64,000 nt of DNA from Crotalaria pallida. Lineage: Eukaryota > Streptophyta > Magnoliopsida > Fabales > Fabaceae. This document shows positions 10,961 to 23,355 of the stretch, one piece after another. Numbering within the stretch: the stretch's first letter is position 1; every line of letters starts with the position of its first letter. The stretch covers positions 128,740,501 through 128,804,500 of the forward strand of contig CM075651.1 of the NCBI GenBank assembly GCA_037953625.1, written 5' to 3'. The notes under the pieces were generated by a model. That model saw only the letters and a program-made list of their open reading frames with translations. It searched no databases and was not told where the DNA came from. The translations under genes and the position numbers were made by a program.

Positions 10961-11831
10961 TGTGGCACCGCAGTCACGTAGTACACCCCATGAAAATTCA
11001 ATAGTACAACACATACCTTTCTATGCCGGTTGGCTCCCACCAGCCCGTCGTGCCTTCGTTCCATTAATTTCCTCCTTCCTGGGATGCTCAGGACAACTTG
11101 CAACAATGTGTCCCGGTTGCCCGCAATACAGACAGAGGCCCTCTTTCCTGCGCCCGTCCATAACCCAACACAATCGTTTATGGGATTTCCCGCAATGTGG
11201 GCATGGTGGCCTAGCACTTGGAGCGGTCGCATCTTGAGTGTTGGGGCTAACATATGGACTTGCTTCCTGAACTGGCCCCTTTCCCCTGATAGGACCTCCA
11301 ATACTCTGCACATTCCTGTTCCTTCTCTCTTCCTCCCTCCGCTCTTCAGCTAATTCCTGCTTGAGTCCCTTCTCATACGCGCTCGTCATATTCACGAGCT
11401 GAGAAAGGTTAGTAATGCACTGGTACACAAAAGCAGTCCTGATTTTTGTGCGGAGACCGGATTCAAACTTGATAAATTTGGTGCGCTAATCCGCATCCCT
11501 GTAAGTGCCGGAGTAACGAATCATATCTTCAAATTGTGCCACATACTCGCCGAAACTCATGCTTCCTTGCTCCAACTGGAGAAAGGCTATCTCCTTCACC
11601 CTTCTCACGTCTTCGGGAAAATACTTCCCAAGAAAACGGACCTTGAATAGATCCCATGTTAGTGCCTGATTTCCAGCCTCCAAACCCCTTCGTTGTTGCT
11701 CCCACCAATGTTCAGCTTCACTAGTCAGAACATATTCCACCAATTGGACCCGGTGATCGGCTGGTGGTTGCAGAGAGCGAAGGATCTTTTCTACTTCCTA
11801 GAGCCATTTTTGAGCTCCATATGGGTTGTAG
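10960..11831 (-). pseudogene. E1 gag, C-terminal part, with protease stub
   Basis: This encodes most of a Ty3-gypsy capsid/nucleocapsid polyprotein. The retrotransposon gag core includes SEAEHWWEQQRRG and FLGKYFPEDVRR. It is followed by two zinc knuckles: CPHCGKSHKRLC and CLYCGQPGHIVASC. In-frame TAG codons at 11798-11800 and 11486-11488 break it; at the first, E2's gag has Gln at the same place. Just past the gag stop a protease-like CGATHS remains, then homology ends. The N-terminal part of the gene lies at 35423-35658 because E3 inserted into the codons after the GG of PRFEGG. Confidence 0.85.
11827..11831. other. left target-site copy of E3
   Basis: TGTAG occurs here directly before the LTR start TGTAATACC, and again at 35418-35422 directly after TGTTACA. 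Both copies lie in the E1 gag reading frame. Confidence 0.85.
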
Positions 11832-12713
11832 TGTAATACCCCGATTCTTAATTAAAAGATAAACAAATAAAAATCTATAATAAAATAAGGAACTCAAAAT
11901 CTCTTTTACAAAACAAGTTTATAAATAGCGTTGGGGCATTCAATTACAATATAAGTAGCATGAACTAGAGTTCCCTTCTTTCGACTCTTTCGCTGCGACA
12001 CTCTGATTTTCAAGCTCCTTGAACATTTACCTAAAATGTTAACCACTAAGGGGTGAGACATTTTCAAACACAGTGAATTACAGGATAGTAAACAGTTCAT
12101 AATAAAAACTCAAGAATAATAACTAAATCAAGCAATGGACTAACAAAACACATCACTTAATCGGGACTCGTGCAATGCATGAGAGCCTACCAATCGCCAA
12201 CCTATAATTGGATCCCACTCATATCGTCAATTTTCATACATTCTTTATCCATGCTTACCGTGGGATCCATTCATAGAGTTGGTACTCTTTTCTCCTCATT
12301 TACATAATAGTTAGGATTATTGGAAAGAAAGTCAATAGTCAGCGTTTCCTTCTTAATTCATCATAAAAATGTGGTGCTTAATACTTACTTAACCGATTAT
12401 TAGAATCGACTAACCGGTTAAGTTTGTAACATCCCAAACTTAAGTTATAGTGAAAACTATGTTGTGATAGTCTTAGGGTAGAAGAAATGATGATATAAGT
12501 TAGAAACTTGGCCAAGTAGACATGTGAAATTAGGTTTAAAACATAGAACTTTAGGGAATTTAGAAGAACAAGATTGGTAGCTCAAAACATAAATTCCACC
12601 GTTGGATATGAAGTAGGGTAGGTGAGGAAGCTTGCTTTAAAATTTGAGTAAGATCCAACGGGTAACGAAGAAATTATGGCGTTTCAAAGTACTGAGTGAT
12701 GCATGATTCAGCA

Positions 12714-12922
12714 GGTTAATCGATTAACCTATTGGTTAATCGATTAGTACCTGAAAGTGGTGGCAAAAATTAATCGATTAACCCACTGGTTAATCGATTA
12801 GTGCCAGAAAGTGTGTCAAAAATTAATCGAGTAGCCTATGGGATTAATCGAGTATGACTTAAGTATTGATTTTGGCCAAATTACAAGGGGTTAATCGATT
12901 AACTGGGCTGTTAATCGATTAA
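12714..12922. repeat. cluster of TTAATCGATTAA palindromes (E2 U3)
   Basis: The first is a perfect 16-bp palindrome, GGTTAATCGATTAACC, at 12714-12729. Further perfect or near-perfect TTAATCGATTA copies follow, often in pairs 6-12 bp apart, plus diverged TTAATCGAGTA copies. The 3' LTR has the same cluster at about 19835-20043. Confidence 0.85.
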
Positions 12923-13357
12923 CCTGGGCTGCTGTTGAAAAAAATAAAAGAAAACAAAACGTGTTGCTCTCTTATGTTCGACTCTTTCATTGCTTCCCTA
13001 GGGCACCAATTCTTTTACTCCAAAAACAATCAAGACTCAAGTGATTTCACACCAAATCCATCATCAAATCTTGTTCTTTCTTAACTCCAAGTAAGTGTTC
13101 TAGCTTTGGGTCTCCCTCTTTCTCTCTCTAATTCGAGTTCCCTCTCTCTCTTCCCTTTCGTGAAGGTTTTCAATTCTAAGCCATCGAATCCTCATTTTTC
13201 TTGAATCATGGGCTTGAAAATCATGGCACAATATGATAATCCTTTCCTCTTATGGATCCATATTAGGTTCTATCTTCCTCCTTTGGATTTTTGGGCTCTT
13301 TGGTGAAAAGCTCAAGCTTAAGAGCAAGTTCAATCTCCCTATCTCTAAGAGCTTGAG

Positions 13358-14453
13358 GTAAGGAGGTTTGTGTTACCATATTCTAGGGGGTAGATTGTAT
13401 TATGTATATATTGGGTTATTAAGAGATATGTGTTAGTTAGGATTAAGAACCCTAGGATAGATAATGTTACCTAATAGTATTTAAATGTATTTCTTCGTGC
13501 TTAAATATGATGGTGGATGTTTGATTTGTTTGATGTGCTGTCTTGCTAAATTATATTGAGACCCTAGAATGTATAAATGATAGTGATTATGAAGTTTGGA
13601 ATTAGAATGAATGTCTCTTTGGAAAATTAATAGTATGAGTTCATGATTAAATTGATAAATATATGCGGATGACTAAAAATGAAATAATTGAATATGAAAT
13701 TAAAAGATTTAAAGGAAAAAGAGTGTGTGATCCAGATCTTGTAAGATGTTGTCCGTAGGAGACTGTACGCATTGATCGCGTAAGACGCACTTGATGCGCC
13801 GCTGTAAGACGTTGTCCGAAGGAGACTGTACGCAATTATGCACACACACACACCATATATTAATTAAAGGTATAATTGGATTGTGCCTCTCCAGATCTTG
13901 TAAGACGTTGTCCGTAGGAGACTATATGCCTAGATCGCGTAAGACGCACTTGATGCGCTGCTGTAAGACGTTGTCCGAAGGAGACTGTACGCAATGATGG
14001 ATGCACCTTCCGATTGTGGAATCCAGGTCTTGTAAGACGTTGTCCGTAGGAGACTGTACGCATAGACCGCATAAGACACACATTGTGTGCAGCTGTAAGA
14101 CGTTTTCCGAAGGAGACTGTACGCAATGATGGAAATCCACGTAATAAATTCTAAAAAATCTTTACAAAAACTCAAAGAGTATATTATTAGTATTGGATTG
14201 TGAACTTATACAAAAGATTGTGAAATATGTAAAACTTGTATATTTTTGGATATGTATGAATTAATGAGATTAAAACTATAAATGAACTAATTTCTTATTG
14301 AAATGGAAGCAATTGAATTGTTTGGGAATGATTACTGGTTTATGTGCATTATATGATTATTTGTGTTTGGCTTGGTGGTTCAGTATAGCATAATAGAAAC
14401 TGCTTCCCTATTTTATTGTGTAATATAATACTCACATCCTTACCATTTTTCAG
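13358..14453 (+). promoter_or_regulatory. putative LTR leader intron of E2 (5' LTR)
   Basis: Boundaries GAG|GTAAGGAGG and CCATTTTTCAG|GTACTG enclose 1096 bp. The 3' LTR copy is 20480-21573 (1094 bp) with the same boundaries. A strong pyrimidine run precedes the AG. Inferred from sequence only. Confidence 0.5.
13733..14127 (+). repeat. three-unit tandem array in E2 LTR
   Basis: Units start near 13733, 13891 and 14022. Each contains two copies of GTAAGACGTTGTCCG followed by AGGAGACTGTACGCA, around a short hairpin. The 3' LTR has the same array at 20853-21247. It produces mirrored repetitive open frames on both strands that are not genes. Confidence 0.9.
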
Positions 14454-14481
14454 GTACTGAGTTGGAGTATACACCTGGACC

Positions 14482-14517
14482 GGCCGAGCAGGATTACTCT
14501 CCCTCACAGGGAGAGTA
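14482..14517 (+). promoter_or_regulatory. GGCCGAGCAGGA box with 10-bp stem-loop
   Basis: GGCCGAGCAGGA is followed by TACTCTCCCT, loop CAC, AGGGAGAGTA (14495-14517), a perfect 10-bp stem. It lies about 30 bp after the putative splice acceptor. E1 has the same box followed by a different perfect 10-bp stem (36246-36266, minus sense). Confidence 0.6.
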
Positions 14518-14732
14518 GGGTTGTGTGGGATTTAGAGCATATATATTAACCTAAGCCTCCTACATTATTTTGATGTATATGTGATGTATATACTTTTTGA
14601 GTGAGGCTTAGGATGTTTTCATTTCGGCATAGTTTATGTTTTGTCTCTTGATTCACGTACTTGGGCTTTTTGCTGATACTCTGAAAACTGACATTGTTGT
14701 TCTACTGTTGAGTCCATGGGGCACTTATATGA

Positions 14733-14735
<3 letters not shown>

Positions 14736-14772
<37 letters not shown>
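14736..14772. repeat. (TA)n microsatellite in E2 5' LTR
   Basis: Uninterrupted TA repeats. The equivalent tract in the 3' LTR is at about 31846-31882. Confidence 0.95.
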
Positions 14773-14774
<2 letters not shown>

Positions 14775-14964
14775 ATGAGCTCTACTGGCTACTATTTATA
14801 TTATGTGAATGTGTTAAACAGGTTGAAATTTTAGAAAAGTCCGAAATACAAGCGAAACTCCGTCCGTTTGACGGTTGATTTTTAATAAAATAAAAAGGAA
14901 TTTTTAAGTCCGTATTTTTAATTAAGGGGAATTAAGGGTAATTAATTACATGGTGTTACATTTA

Positions 14965-14977
14965 TGGTATCAGAGCA
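14965..14977 (+). other. E2 primer-binding site (initiator tRNA-Met)
   Basis: TGGTATCAGAGCA lies four bases after the LTR end. It is the standard complement of the 3' end of plant initiator tRNA-Met. Confidence 0.9.
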
Positions 14978-15167
14978 GTTTCCCTCGGCCATGGAGTGTG
15001 GACTCACTACTCCAAGGGTTACTCACCGAGCGAGTAACCAAAATAAAGAGTTTAGTGCCTAAGTTAGCTAGTATTTGATATATATATATATATATATATA
15101 TATAGTAATGTAAATAATTGTTCAGTTATTAAATCTTTAAATGGCTGTCCTTCCATAACTTAACAGC

Positions 15168-16175
15168 ATGGCAGGAAGGCGGGGCGACAATGACCGAATT
15201 GTTGCTATTCTTGAGACACTGGTTTAGATGCAACAGAACCAGGCTAACAACCAAGCGCAGAACATAGCAGCAGCAGTGACAGCCGCAGCAGCAGCAATGC
15301 AGCCTCCTCCGCCAGCTCCAGTTGAGATTGACTGGATGGCTCGATTCCGGAAGAATGATCCGCCTCGCTTTGAAGGTGGGAATGATCCAGATGGAGCTCA
15401 GAGATGGATACAGGAGATTGAGAAGATTCTCCGTTCTCTTCAACCACCAATGGAGCAGCATGTCCGACTAGCTGAATTCATGCTGACCAATGAGGCAGAA
15501 CATTGGTGGGATCAGCAAAGGAGAGGATTGGTGGCAGCTAATCCGGTTATTTCTTGGGAGGTATTCAAGGATCTTTTCTTGGGGAAGTATTTCCCTGAAG
15601 ATATTAGGAGGGAGAATGAGATTGCTTTTCTCCAATTGACTCAAGGTTCTATGTCAGTTGGGGACTATGCAGCTCGGTTTGAAGATCTCATCCGTTTTTC
15701 TGATTATCGGGATGCAAGTGACCGTGGCAAGTGTGTTAAGTTTAAAGTTGGGCTTAGGAGTGACATCCGTCTCTCTTGTGAGTACCACAACATTGACAAT
15801 TTGGCTCGCTTGGTCAACATGGCAAGCACATATGAGAAGGGTCTTAAGGGGAAGATGGCTGAAGATAAAAGCAGGACGGTGCAAAGAAGTGGTGGTCCTA
15901 TAAGGGGCAAAGGTGCGGTGCAGCGACCAGGTCCCTATCCTCAGCCTAGAGCAGGCCCTCTAGGGAGTTCACCTGGTCCTATTCTGCCTTGTCCTCATTG
16001 TGGCAAGCAACACAGGGGAGTATGCTGGAATTTGACTCAGAACCAACCAAATGTCACTTGTTTCAAATGTGGACAACTCGGTCATATGGCAACTAACTGC
16101 CCAAAGAATGCAGTTAAGAAAGAAGCTAATGTGACTAGGGCGCAGAAGGTTAGTGATGGCCGTCCACTACAGTAG
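15168..16175 (+). pseudogene. gag: E2 gag
   Basis: This encodes the capsid/nucleocapsid part of a chromovirus polyprotein. The ATG at 15168 starts the frame and an in-frame TAG at 15225-15227 interrupts it after 19 codons. Downstream are a Gln-rich stretch, IDWMARFRKNDPPRFEGG, the gag core with NEAEHWWDQQRRG and FLGKYFPED, and two zinc knuckles: CPHCGKQHRGVC and CFKCGQLGHMATNC. A second in-frame TAG at 16173-16175 separates it from protease, which stays in the same frame. It is related to, but clearly distinct from, the gag of E1 and E5. Confidence 0.9.
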
Positions 16176-18121
16176 GGGAAGGTGTACACTCTTGATGGAG
16201 AAGAGGTGACTGAGGCTGATGAGCTGATTCGAGGTATTGGTCTTGTAAATGATATTGCATGTGGTATTCTTTTTGACTGTGGAGCTACACACTCTTTTAT
16301 TTCTATCAGTTGTATGGAGAGGTTAAAACTGTCTGCAGTTGAGATGCCTTTCAAGTTGTATGTGTCTACCCCTACAAATTCAGCTGTGGTTACATCTTTA
16401 ATGTGCTTGGATTGCCCACTTCGAATATTGGAGCAGGAATTCAAAGTGAACTTAATATGTTTGCCCTTAACCAAGCTGGATATTGTTCTAGGCATGGACT
16501 GGATGTCCCAGAACCGTGTCCTTCTTGATTGTAGTCAGAAGTCAGTAATCTTCTGTTAAGTCTCGGTGTCGGCCATGGATGTTGAGGAAGCATCAGATAT
16601 CAGTAAAATTCCAGTGGTTAGTGAGTTTCCGGATGTTTTTCCTGCTGAAATTCCCGGATTACCTCCAGCCAGAGAAGTAGAATTTGGCATTGATCTTATG
16701 CCTGCTGCCGCCCCGATATCAAAAGCACCATATAGAATGGCCCCTCTAGAGTTGGAAGAGTTGAAAAAGCAGTTGGAGGAGCTTTTGGCTAAGGGGTTCA
16801 TCAGGTCAAGTGTTTCCCCGTGGGGAGCTCCTATCCTTTTTGTCAAAAAGAAGGATGGAAGTGTCCGTATGTGCACCGATTACCGGCAGTTGAATGCGGT
16901 GACAGTGAAGAATAAATATCCGCTCCCACGCATCGATGATTTGTTGGATCAGCTTAGGGGAGCTGCAGTTTTCTCAAAGATTGACCTCCGATCTGGATAT
17001 CATCAAATTCGTATCCGAGAGGAGGACATTCCCAAGACTGCTTTTAGGACCCGGTATGGGCATTTCGAATATGTGGTGATGCCTTTTGGTCTCACGAATG
17101 CTCCTGCCATCTTCATGGATTATATGAACAGGATCTTCAGGCCGTATTTGGATTCATTCGTCATAGTCTTTATTGACGACATTCTCATTTATTCCAAGAG
17201 CCCGAAGGAGCATGAGGAGCATTTGAGAACGGTGCTCCAAGTTCTCAAAGACAAGCATCTTTATGCGAAGTTCTCTAAGTGAGCTTTTGGTTGAATGAGG
17301 TGCATTTTCTGGGGCATGTGATTTCTGAGAAGGGTGTTGCTGTTGACCCTTCTAAGGTGGAAGCGGTGCTTAAGTGGGAGAGACCCAAGTCCATTACTGA
17401 GATCAGAAGTTTCCTTCGTATGGCTGGGTATTATCGGAGGTTTATTGAAGGGTTTTCTAAGCTAGCTCTTCCTTTGACTACTCTTACTCGGAAAGGTGTT
17501 CCGTTTGAATGGTCCCCAGAATGTGAGGATAGTTTCCAGGAGTTGAAAAGGAGATTGACTAGTTCCCCGGTGTTGATTTTTCCGGATCTAACTCAGTCCT
17601 TTGTAGTATACTGTGATGCTTCAAAACAAGGGTTGGGTTGTGTGTTGATGCAGCAAGGACAAGTCATAGCCTATGCATCCAGGCAATTGAGGCAGCATGA
17701 GCAGAACTACCCCACTCACGATCTTGAGTTGGCGGCAGTAGTTTTTGAATTGAAAATTTGGAGGCATTATCTGTATGGTTCAAAGTTTGAAGTCTTTAGC
17801 GATCATAAAAGTCTCCACTATCTCTTCGATCAAAAGGAGTTGAATATGAGACAAAGGAGGTGGATGGAATTTCTGAAGGACTATGATTTCAATCTTCAGT
17901 ATCATCCGGGCAAGGCCAATGTAGTGGCTGATGCACTAAGTCGCAAGACTTTGCATGTCAGCAAGTTGATGGTGAAGGAGATGCAACTAATCCAAGAATT
18001 CAGTGACCTCAACTTGAACATGCAAGTGAAAGAGAAGAGCATTGTTCTAGAAATGTTGCAGGTTACCAATGATTTGATTGATCTTATCAAAGAAAGATAA
18101 GTTGATGATGAAGAGCTATAG
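16176..18121 (+). pseudogene. pol: E2 protease, reverse transcriptase and RNase H
   Basis: The aspartic protease active site reads FDCGATHSF. The reverse transcriptase begins near 16566 with KIPVVSEFPDVFP. It contains FSKIDLRSGYHQI, MPFGLTNAPAIFM and the catalytic FIDDILIYS. RNase H carries YCDASKQGLGCVLM and SDHKSLHYLFDQ. Breaks: TAA at 16557-16559 before RT, a one-base deletion near 17280 that shifts frame inside the RT thumb, and stops at 18098-18100 and 18119-18121 in the RNase H-integrase linker. The protein would act in cytoplasmic virus-like particles to copy RNA into cDNA. This copy cannot make it intact. Confidence 0.9.
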
Positions 18122-19506
18122 AAGTTGTTGGAAGGGGCATCGGGCAATGAAGAGCCCGATTTTGTAAAAGGTTCTTATGGTATTATTCGGTTTAGGGGTC
18201 GGATATGTGTTCCTATGGATTTTGAAGTTAGAAGAGATATCCTATGGGAAGCCCATCGAACCAAAAAGAATTTTCATCTCGGTGCAACGAAGATGTATCA
18301 AGATTTGAAGAAGATTTATTGGTGGCCAAAGTTGAAAACCGATGTAGCAGATCATGTATCTCATTGCCTTACTTGTTAGAAGGTTAAGATTGAGCATCAA
18401 AAGCCTGGTGGTCCGTTGCGATCACTTGATATCCCTGAATGGAAGTGGGATAGCATAGCCATGGACTTTGTGACGGGTCTACCTAGGACTGCTGCAGGAT
18501 GTGATGCCGTTTGGGTGGTTGTGGACCGTCTAACAAAGTGTGCTCATTTTATTCCTATCCACAAGAAGTACACTTTGGAGAAGTTAACTCAGTTGTATAT
18601 CAGGGACATAGTGAAGCTGCATGGTGTTCCTTCCAGTATTGTATCCGATCGTGATCCGAGATTTCTGTCTAGATTTTGGCAGAGTCTTCAGCAGGCATTG
18701 GGTACTAAGCTGAAGTTTAGTACGGCTTATCATCCGCAAACCGATGGGCAATCGGAGCGTACTATCCAGACACCAGAGGATTTTTTGAGAGCATGTGTTC
18801 TGGAGCAGGCTGGTAGTTGGGAGCAGTTATTGCCGTTGATGGAGTTTACTTATAATAATAGCTTCCACTCCAGTATTGGTATGGCACCATTTGAGGCTCT
18901 CTACGGCAGAAAATGTAGGACGCCTCTGTGTTGGTTCCAAATAGGTGAGAATCTGTTGACAGGTCCTGATATTGTGAAAGAAACAACTGAAAAGATCACA
19001 ATGATCAAGAAAAAATGAAGACTTCTCAGGATCGCCAAAAGAACTATGCTGATAGGCGAAGGAGACCCTTGGAATTTGATGTTGGGGATCATGTGTTTCT
19101 AAGGGTGTCTCCTGTCACAGGAATTGGGAGAGAAATTAAGTCCAAGAAATTGACTCTGCGGTTTGTTGGACCGTATGAAATTCTGGAGAAGGTTGGTCCT
19201 GTAGCTTACAGGATTGCCTTGCCCCCTCACTTAGCAATGCTTCATGATGTATTCCATGTCTCAAAGCTAAGGAAATACATTCATGATCCTACTCATGTGG
19301 TCACCTTGGATGATCTGCCTTTGAAGGAGAATTTGACTTTTCAAGTGTTGCCAGTGAGGATTGAAGATAGGCAAGTGAGACAGTTGAGAAGCAAGGAGAT
19401 TATCTTGGTAAAAGTTATATGGAGCAGAAACAATGTGGAGGAAGCTACTTGGGAATTGGAAAGCAAGATCAGACAATCTCATCCACACTTGTTCGACGAC
19501 AACTGA
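18122..19506 (+). pseudogene. pol: E2 integrase with C-terminal chromodomain
   Basis: The HHCC zinc-binding region (HLGATKMYQDLKKIYWW, then CLTC) is broken by TAG at 18377-18379; E5 has Gln there. The catalytic core shows SIAMDFVTGLPRT, VSDRDPRFLSRFW and PQTDGQSERT for the D, D, E triad. A frameshift in an A-rich run near 19010 separates the core from the C-terminal part. That part ends with a chromodomain-like segment containing PVRIEDRQVRQLRSKEI and EEATWELESKIRQ. Chromodomains direct chromovirus integration toward modified histones. The final stop is at 19504-19506. Confidence 0.88.
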
Positions 19507-19542
19507 ATTTCGAGGGCGAAATTCTGGTAAGTGGGAGAGGAT
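19505..19542 (+). other. E2 GAATTTCG palindrome and polypurine tract
   Basis: GAATTTCGAGGGCGAAATTC (19505-19524) starts next to the integrase stop, and GTGGGAGAGGAT (19531-19542) abuts the 3' LTR. The purine run primes plus-strand DNA synthesis. The palindrome is shared with E1 and E5. Confidence 0.85.
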
Positions 19543-21604
19543 TGTAACATCGTCCCAAACTTAATTTATAGTGAAAACTATGTTGTGATAGTCTTAGGGT
19601 AGAAGAAATGATGATATAAGTTAGAAACTTGGCCAAGTAGACATGTGAAATTAGGTTTAAAACATAGAACTTTAGGGAATTTAGAAGAACAAGATTGGTA
19701 GCTCAAAACATAAATTCCACCATTGGATATGAAGTAGGGTAGGTGAGGAAGCTTGCTTTAAAATTTGAGGAAGATCCAACGGGTAACGAAGAAGTTATGG
19801 CGTTTCAAAGTACTGAGTGATGCATGATTCAGCAGGTTAATCGATTAACCTATTGGTTAATCGATTAGTCCATGAAGGTGGTGCAAAAAATTAACCGATT
19901 AACCCACTGGTTAATCGATTAGTGCCAGAAAGTGTGTCAAAAATTAATCGAGTAGCCTATGGGATTAATCGAGGATGACTTAAGTGTTGATTTTGGCCAA
20001 ATTACAAGGGGTTAATCGATTAACTGGGCTGTTAATCGATTAACCTGGGCTGCTGTTGAAAAAAATAAAATAAAACAAAACGTGTTGCTCTCTTATGTTC
20101 GACTCTTTCATTGCTTCCCTAGGGCACCAATTCTTTTACTCCAAAAACAATCAAGACTCAAGTGATTTCACACAAATCCATCATCAAATCTTGTTCTTTC
20201 TTAACTCCAAGTAAGTGTTCTAGCATTGGGTCTCCCTCTTTCTCTCTCTCTAATTCGAGTTCCCTCTCTCTCTTCCCTTTCGTGAAGGTTTTCAATTCTA
20301 AGCCATGGAATCCTCATTTTTCTTGAATCATGGGCTTGAAAATCATGGCACAATATGATAATCCTTTCCTCTTATGGCTCCATATTAGGTTCTATCTTCC
20401 TCCTTTGGATTTTTGGGCTCTTTGGTGAAAAGCTCAAGCTTAAGAGCAAGTTCAATCTCCCTATCTCTAAGAGCTTGAGGTAAGGAGGTTTGTGTTACCA
20501 TATTCTAGGGGGTAGATTGTATTATGTATATATTGGGTTATTAAGAGATATGTGTTAGTTAGGATTAAGAACCCTAGGATAGATAATGTTACCTAATAGT
20601 ATTTAAATGTATTTCTTTGTGCTTAAGAATGATGGTGGATGTTTGATTTGTTTGATGTGATGTCTTGATAAATTATATTGAGACCCTAGAATGTATAAAT
20701 GATAGTGATTATGAAGTTTGGAATTGGAATGAATGTCTCTTTGGAAAATTAATAGTATGAGTTCATGATTAAATTGATAAATATATGAGGATGACTAAAA
20801 ATGAAATAATTGAATATGAAATTAAAAGATTTAAAGGAAAAAGAGTGTGTGATCCAGATCTTGTAAGACGTTGTCCGTAGGAGACTGTACGCATTGATCG
20901 CGTAAGACGCACTTGATGTGCCGCTGTAAGACGTTTTCCGAAGGAGACTGTACGCAATTATGGACACACACACCATATATTAATTAAAGGTATAATTGGA
21001 TTGTGCCTCTCCAGATCTTGTAAGACGTTGTCCGTAGGAGACTGTACGCCTAGATCGCGTAAGACGCACTTGATGCGCTGCTGTAAGACGTTGTCCGAAG
21101 GAGACTGTACGCAATGATGGATGCACCTTCCGATTGTGGAATCCAGGTCTTGTAAGACGTTGTCCGTAGGAGACTGTACGCATAGACCGCGTAAGACACA
21201 CATTGTGTGCAGCTGTAAGACGTTGTCCGAAGGAGACTGTACGCAATGATGGAAATCCACGTAATAAATTCTAAAATTTTTTTACAAAAACTCAAAGAGT
21301 ATATTATTAGTATTGGATTGTGAACTTATACAAAAGAATGTGAAATATGTAAAACTTGTATATTTTTGGATAAGTATGAATTAATGAGATTAAAACTATA
21401 AATGAACTAATTTCTTATTGAAATGGAAGCAATTGAATTGTTTGGGAATGATTACTGGTTTATGTGCATTATATGATTATTTGTGTTTGGCTTGGTGGTT
21501 CAGTATAGCATAATAGAAACTGCTTCCCTATTTTATTGTGTAATATAATACTCACATCCTTACCATTTTCCAGGTACTGAGTTGGAGTATACACCTGGAC
21601 CGGC

Positions 21605-22654
21605 TGATGAGCATTTTATTTCCCATTATTCCTTGCATTATTTTACTCTTATTATTGATACTTGTTGCCCATTTGACATTGATTAGCTTGATTTATTGAT
21701 TTAGAGTTTATTGGACTAATATTCCGAATATTGTTTAATTTGGAATTATTTAGCCTAATTAATTCTATTTCTATTTTCAGGTAATATTTGGCACAAGGAC
21801 ACTTTGGGAAGTTTGGAAATGAAGATTGAAGTATTGAAGTGAAGATTGTAATTTGCATTTAGGTCCCTTTTTTAATTGTAATTTTCAGAATAGTGTTTCT
21901 TAGGACTTGGGCCCATGTTTTAGGCCCATTTTCATGTCTAAAGAGGGGAAATTCGTGTAACCCCCAAGACACACTCCCATTTTCAGATTTCTCACTCTCT
22001 CTCTAGGTTAGAACTTCTCTCTTGGCTCTCCCAAGTGGTGGTGGCTGCTAGGGTTCTGTTCTTCCCCATTTCTACTCGTTTTTCTTCATTTATGGCCATG
22101 GAAGGCTAGACTTCAAGGGTTAATCCCTTTGGTATTGTATTATCTACTCTTGAGCTCTTGTTATTAATGCAATTTCGTTTTCTCTTCTCTGTTTTCATGT
22201 TTATCGATGTGTAGTGGTTTGCTTAATTCCATTTCGTAGAGATAATACATGAATATAAATGCTTAATTTGTATTAACTCGTAAAAACTCCAATTCTGGTT
22301 TCTGATGCTTAATTAGAAGTTAGGGTTTGGAGTGATAACTGAATTTTCGCTTAGTATTTGGTTATCACGAGTTGGACAGAGGAGAGGAGAGGAATCGATC
22401 TTTAGTGAGCTAGGATTGAGTAGTGTACGTAGCCAAAGGGGTTTGCCCGCTTTTGTTTCTGATTTTCTTAGTTTTTATATTCTGTTTATGTTTTGTTCTT
22501 CACATTTGTCACACACAAAAACCCCCCCATTTTACTGCACACTACGTGTTTGATACTTTGCCTAGACCGATATTCGCTGGGAAACGACCTAGGATCACCT
22601 TCCTAGTACTACAGAATAAACACCTTTTATTTTGATCGGGTACGGCCTCGATCA
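21605..22654 (+). repeat. E4 5' LTR
   Basis: 1050 bp. I found no difference from the 3' LTR on reading, and landmarks keep a constant offset of 8935 bp. Short open frames inside it (for example around 22332-22553) recur identically in the other LTR simply because the LTRs are identical. Confidence 0.93.
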
Positions 22655-22659
22655 AAATT

Positions 22660-22677
22660 TGGCGCCGTTGCCGGGGA
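22660..22677 (+). other. E4 primer-binding site (tRNA-Asp)
   Basis: TGGCGCCGTTGCCGGGGA matches the complement of the 3' end of plant tRNA-Asp, the primer usual for Athila elements. It starts five bases after the LTR end. Confidence 0.88.
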
Positions 22678-23355
22678 TTATCGGTTCTTGCCAAAGATCA
22701 TACAGTAGTTAATTAGATTAGTTAGTGTAGTTAGTGTGTGAATAAGCATTCTGATAACTGATTGAAAGTTGCCCTGTTTGCTGATTTGCTGTTCTGCACA
22801 ACTGATGTTATTCTAGTGATTCTGTGAGTGCCATTCAACATAGCTGCGGGTGGAATTTTTGCACGAAAATTGGTATCCACACTTGTTTCATCATATATTA
22901 GTGTGTTGATGCATCACAGACACTCAGATATGCACTGGTTGTGAGTTCCAGAAAAATTTTCCAAGTTTCAGCAGCACTTACTATAAATAGGCATAACTTT
23001 TGATCAGTAACTCGGAATTTGACGAATTTTATATCAAATCGAAGGGAATTTTCTGAATAATCTGATTTTTCTGACTTCGTCAGAAAACCCCTTCGTTTGG
23101 ATCCTGAAAAAGCCTGTTTACTATTTCTTTTTTATTTTACAAGTTCTATTTTCTTAGTTTTTGGTCACTGTTTTAATTCTTTGACTTGGTTCCCTTTTGA
23201 ATTTTGTCCTCAAACTTACTGTGATATGTTTTCATGATTTTAGGGTGCTGAAAAAAATAAAGAAAAAAATTTTAAAAAATAATAAATTTTGTTGCCGATT
23301 TTGGTCATGCATATCTGTTACAGTATGCTATGGTTGATGCTGTTCTGTTCAGTAC
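22678..23355 (+). other. E4 untranslated leader
   Basis: Non-coding leader between PBS and the gag-pol start codon, as expected for Athila. No upstream conserved frame was seen. Confidence 0.7.

Larger units (their letters stand above)
12425..14960 (+). repeat. E2 5' LTR
   Basis: A 2536-bp LTR, TGTAACATC to GGTGTTACA. In order: palindrome cluster (12714-12922), leader region, putative donor GAG|GTAAGG (13357/13358), a 130- to 158-bp tandem array (13733-14127), putative acceptor TTTTTCAG|GTAC (14453/14454), GGCCGAGCAGGA box with a stem-loop (14482-14517) and an AT microsatellite (14736-14772). Confidence 0.9.

Noticed and set aside
13733..14127. CRISPR-like spacing of repeats
   Set aside because: Units are long, contiguous, diverged and located in a plant LTR; no cas genes, and the spacers are themselves repeated.
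13627..14175. Overlapping repetitive open frames on both strands in the E2 LTR
   Set aside because: They are produced by the tandem array (YSLLRTTSY-type repeats in several frames) and recur in the other LTR for the same reason.
15129..15910. Minus-strand open frames opposite E2 gag
   Set aside because: Shadows of the real plus-strand gag, which has family motifs; the antisense products have none.
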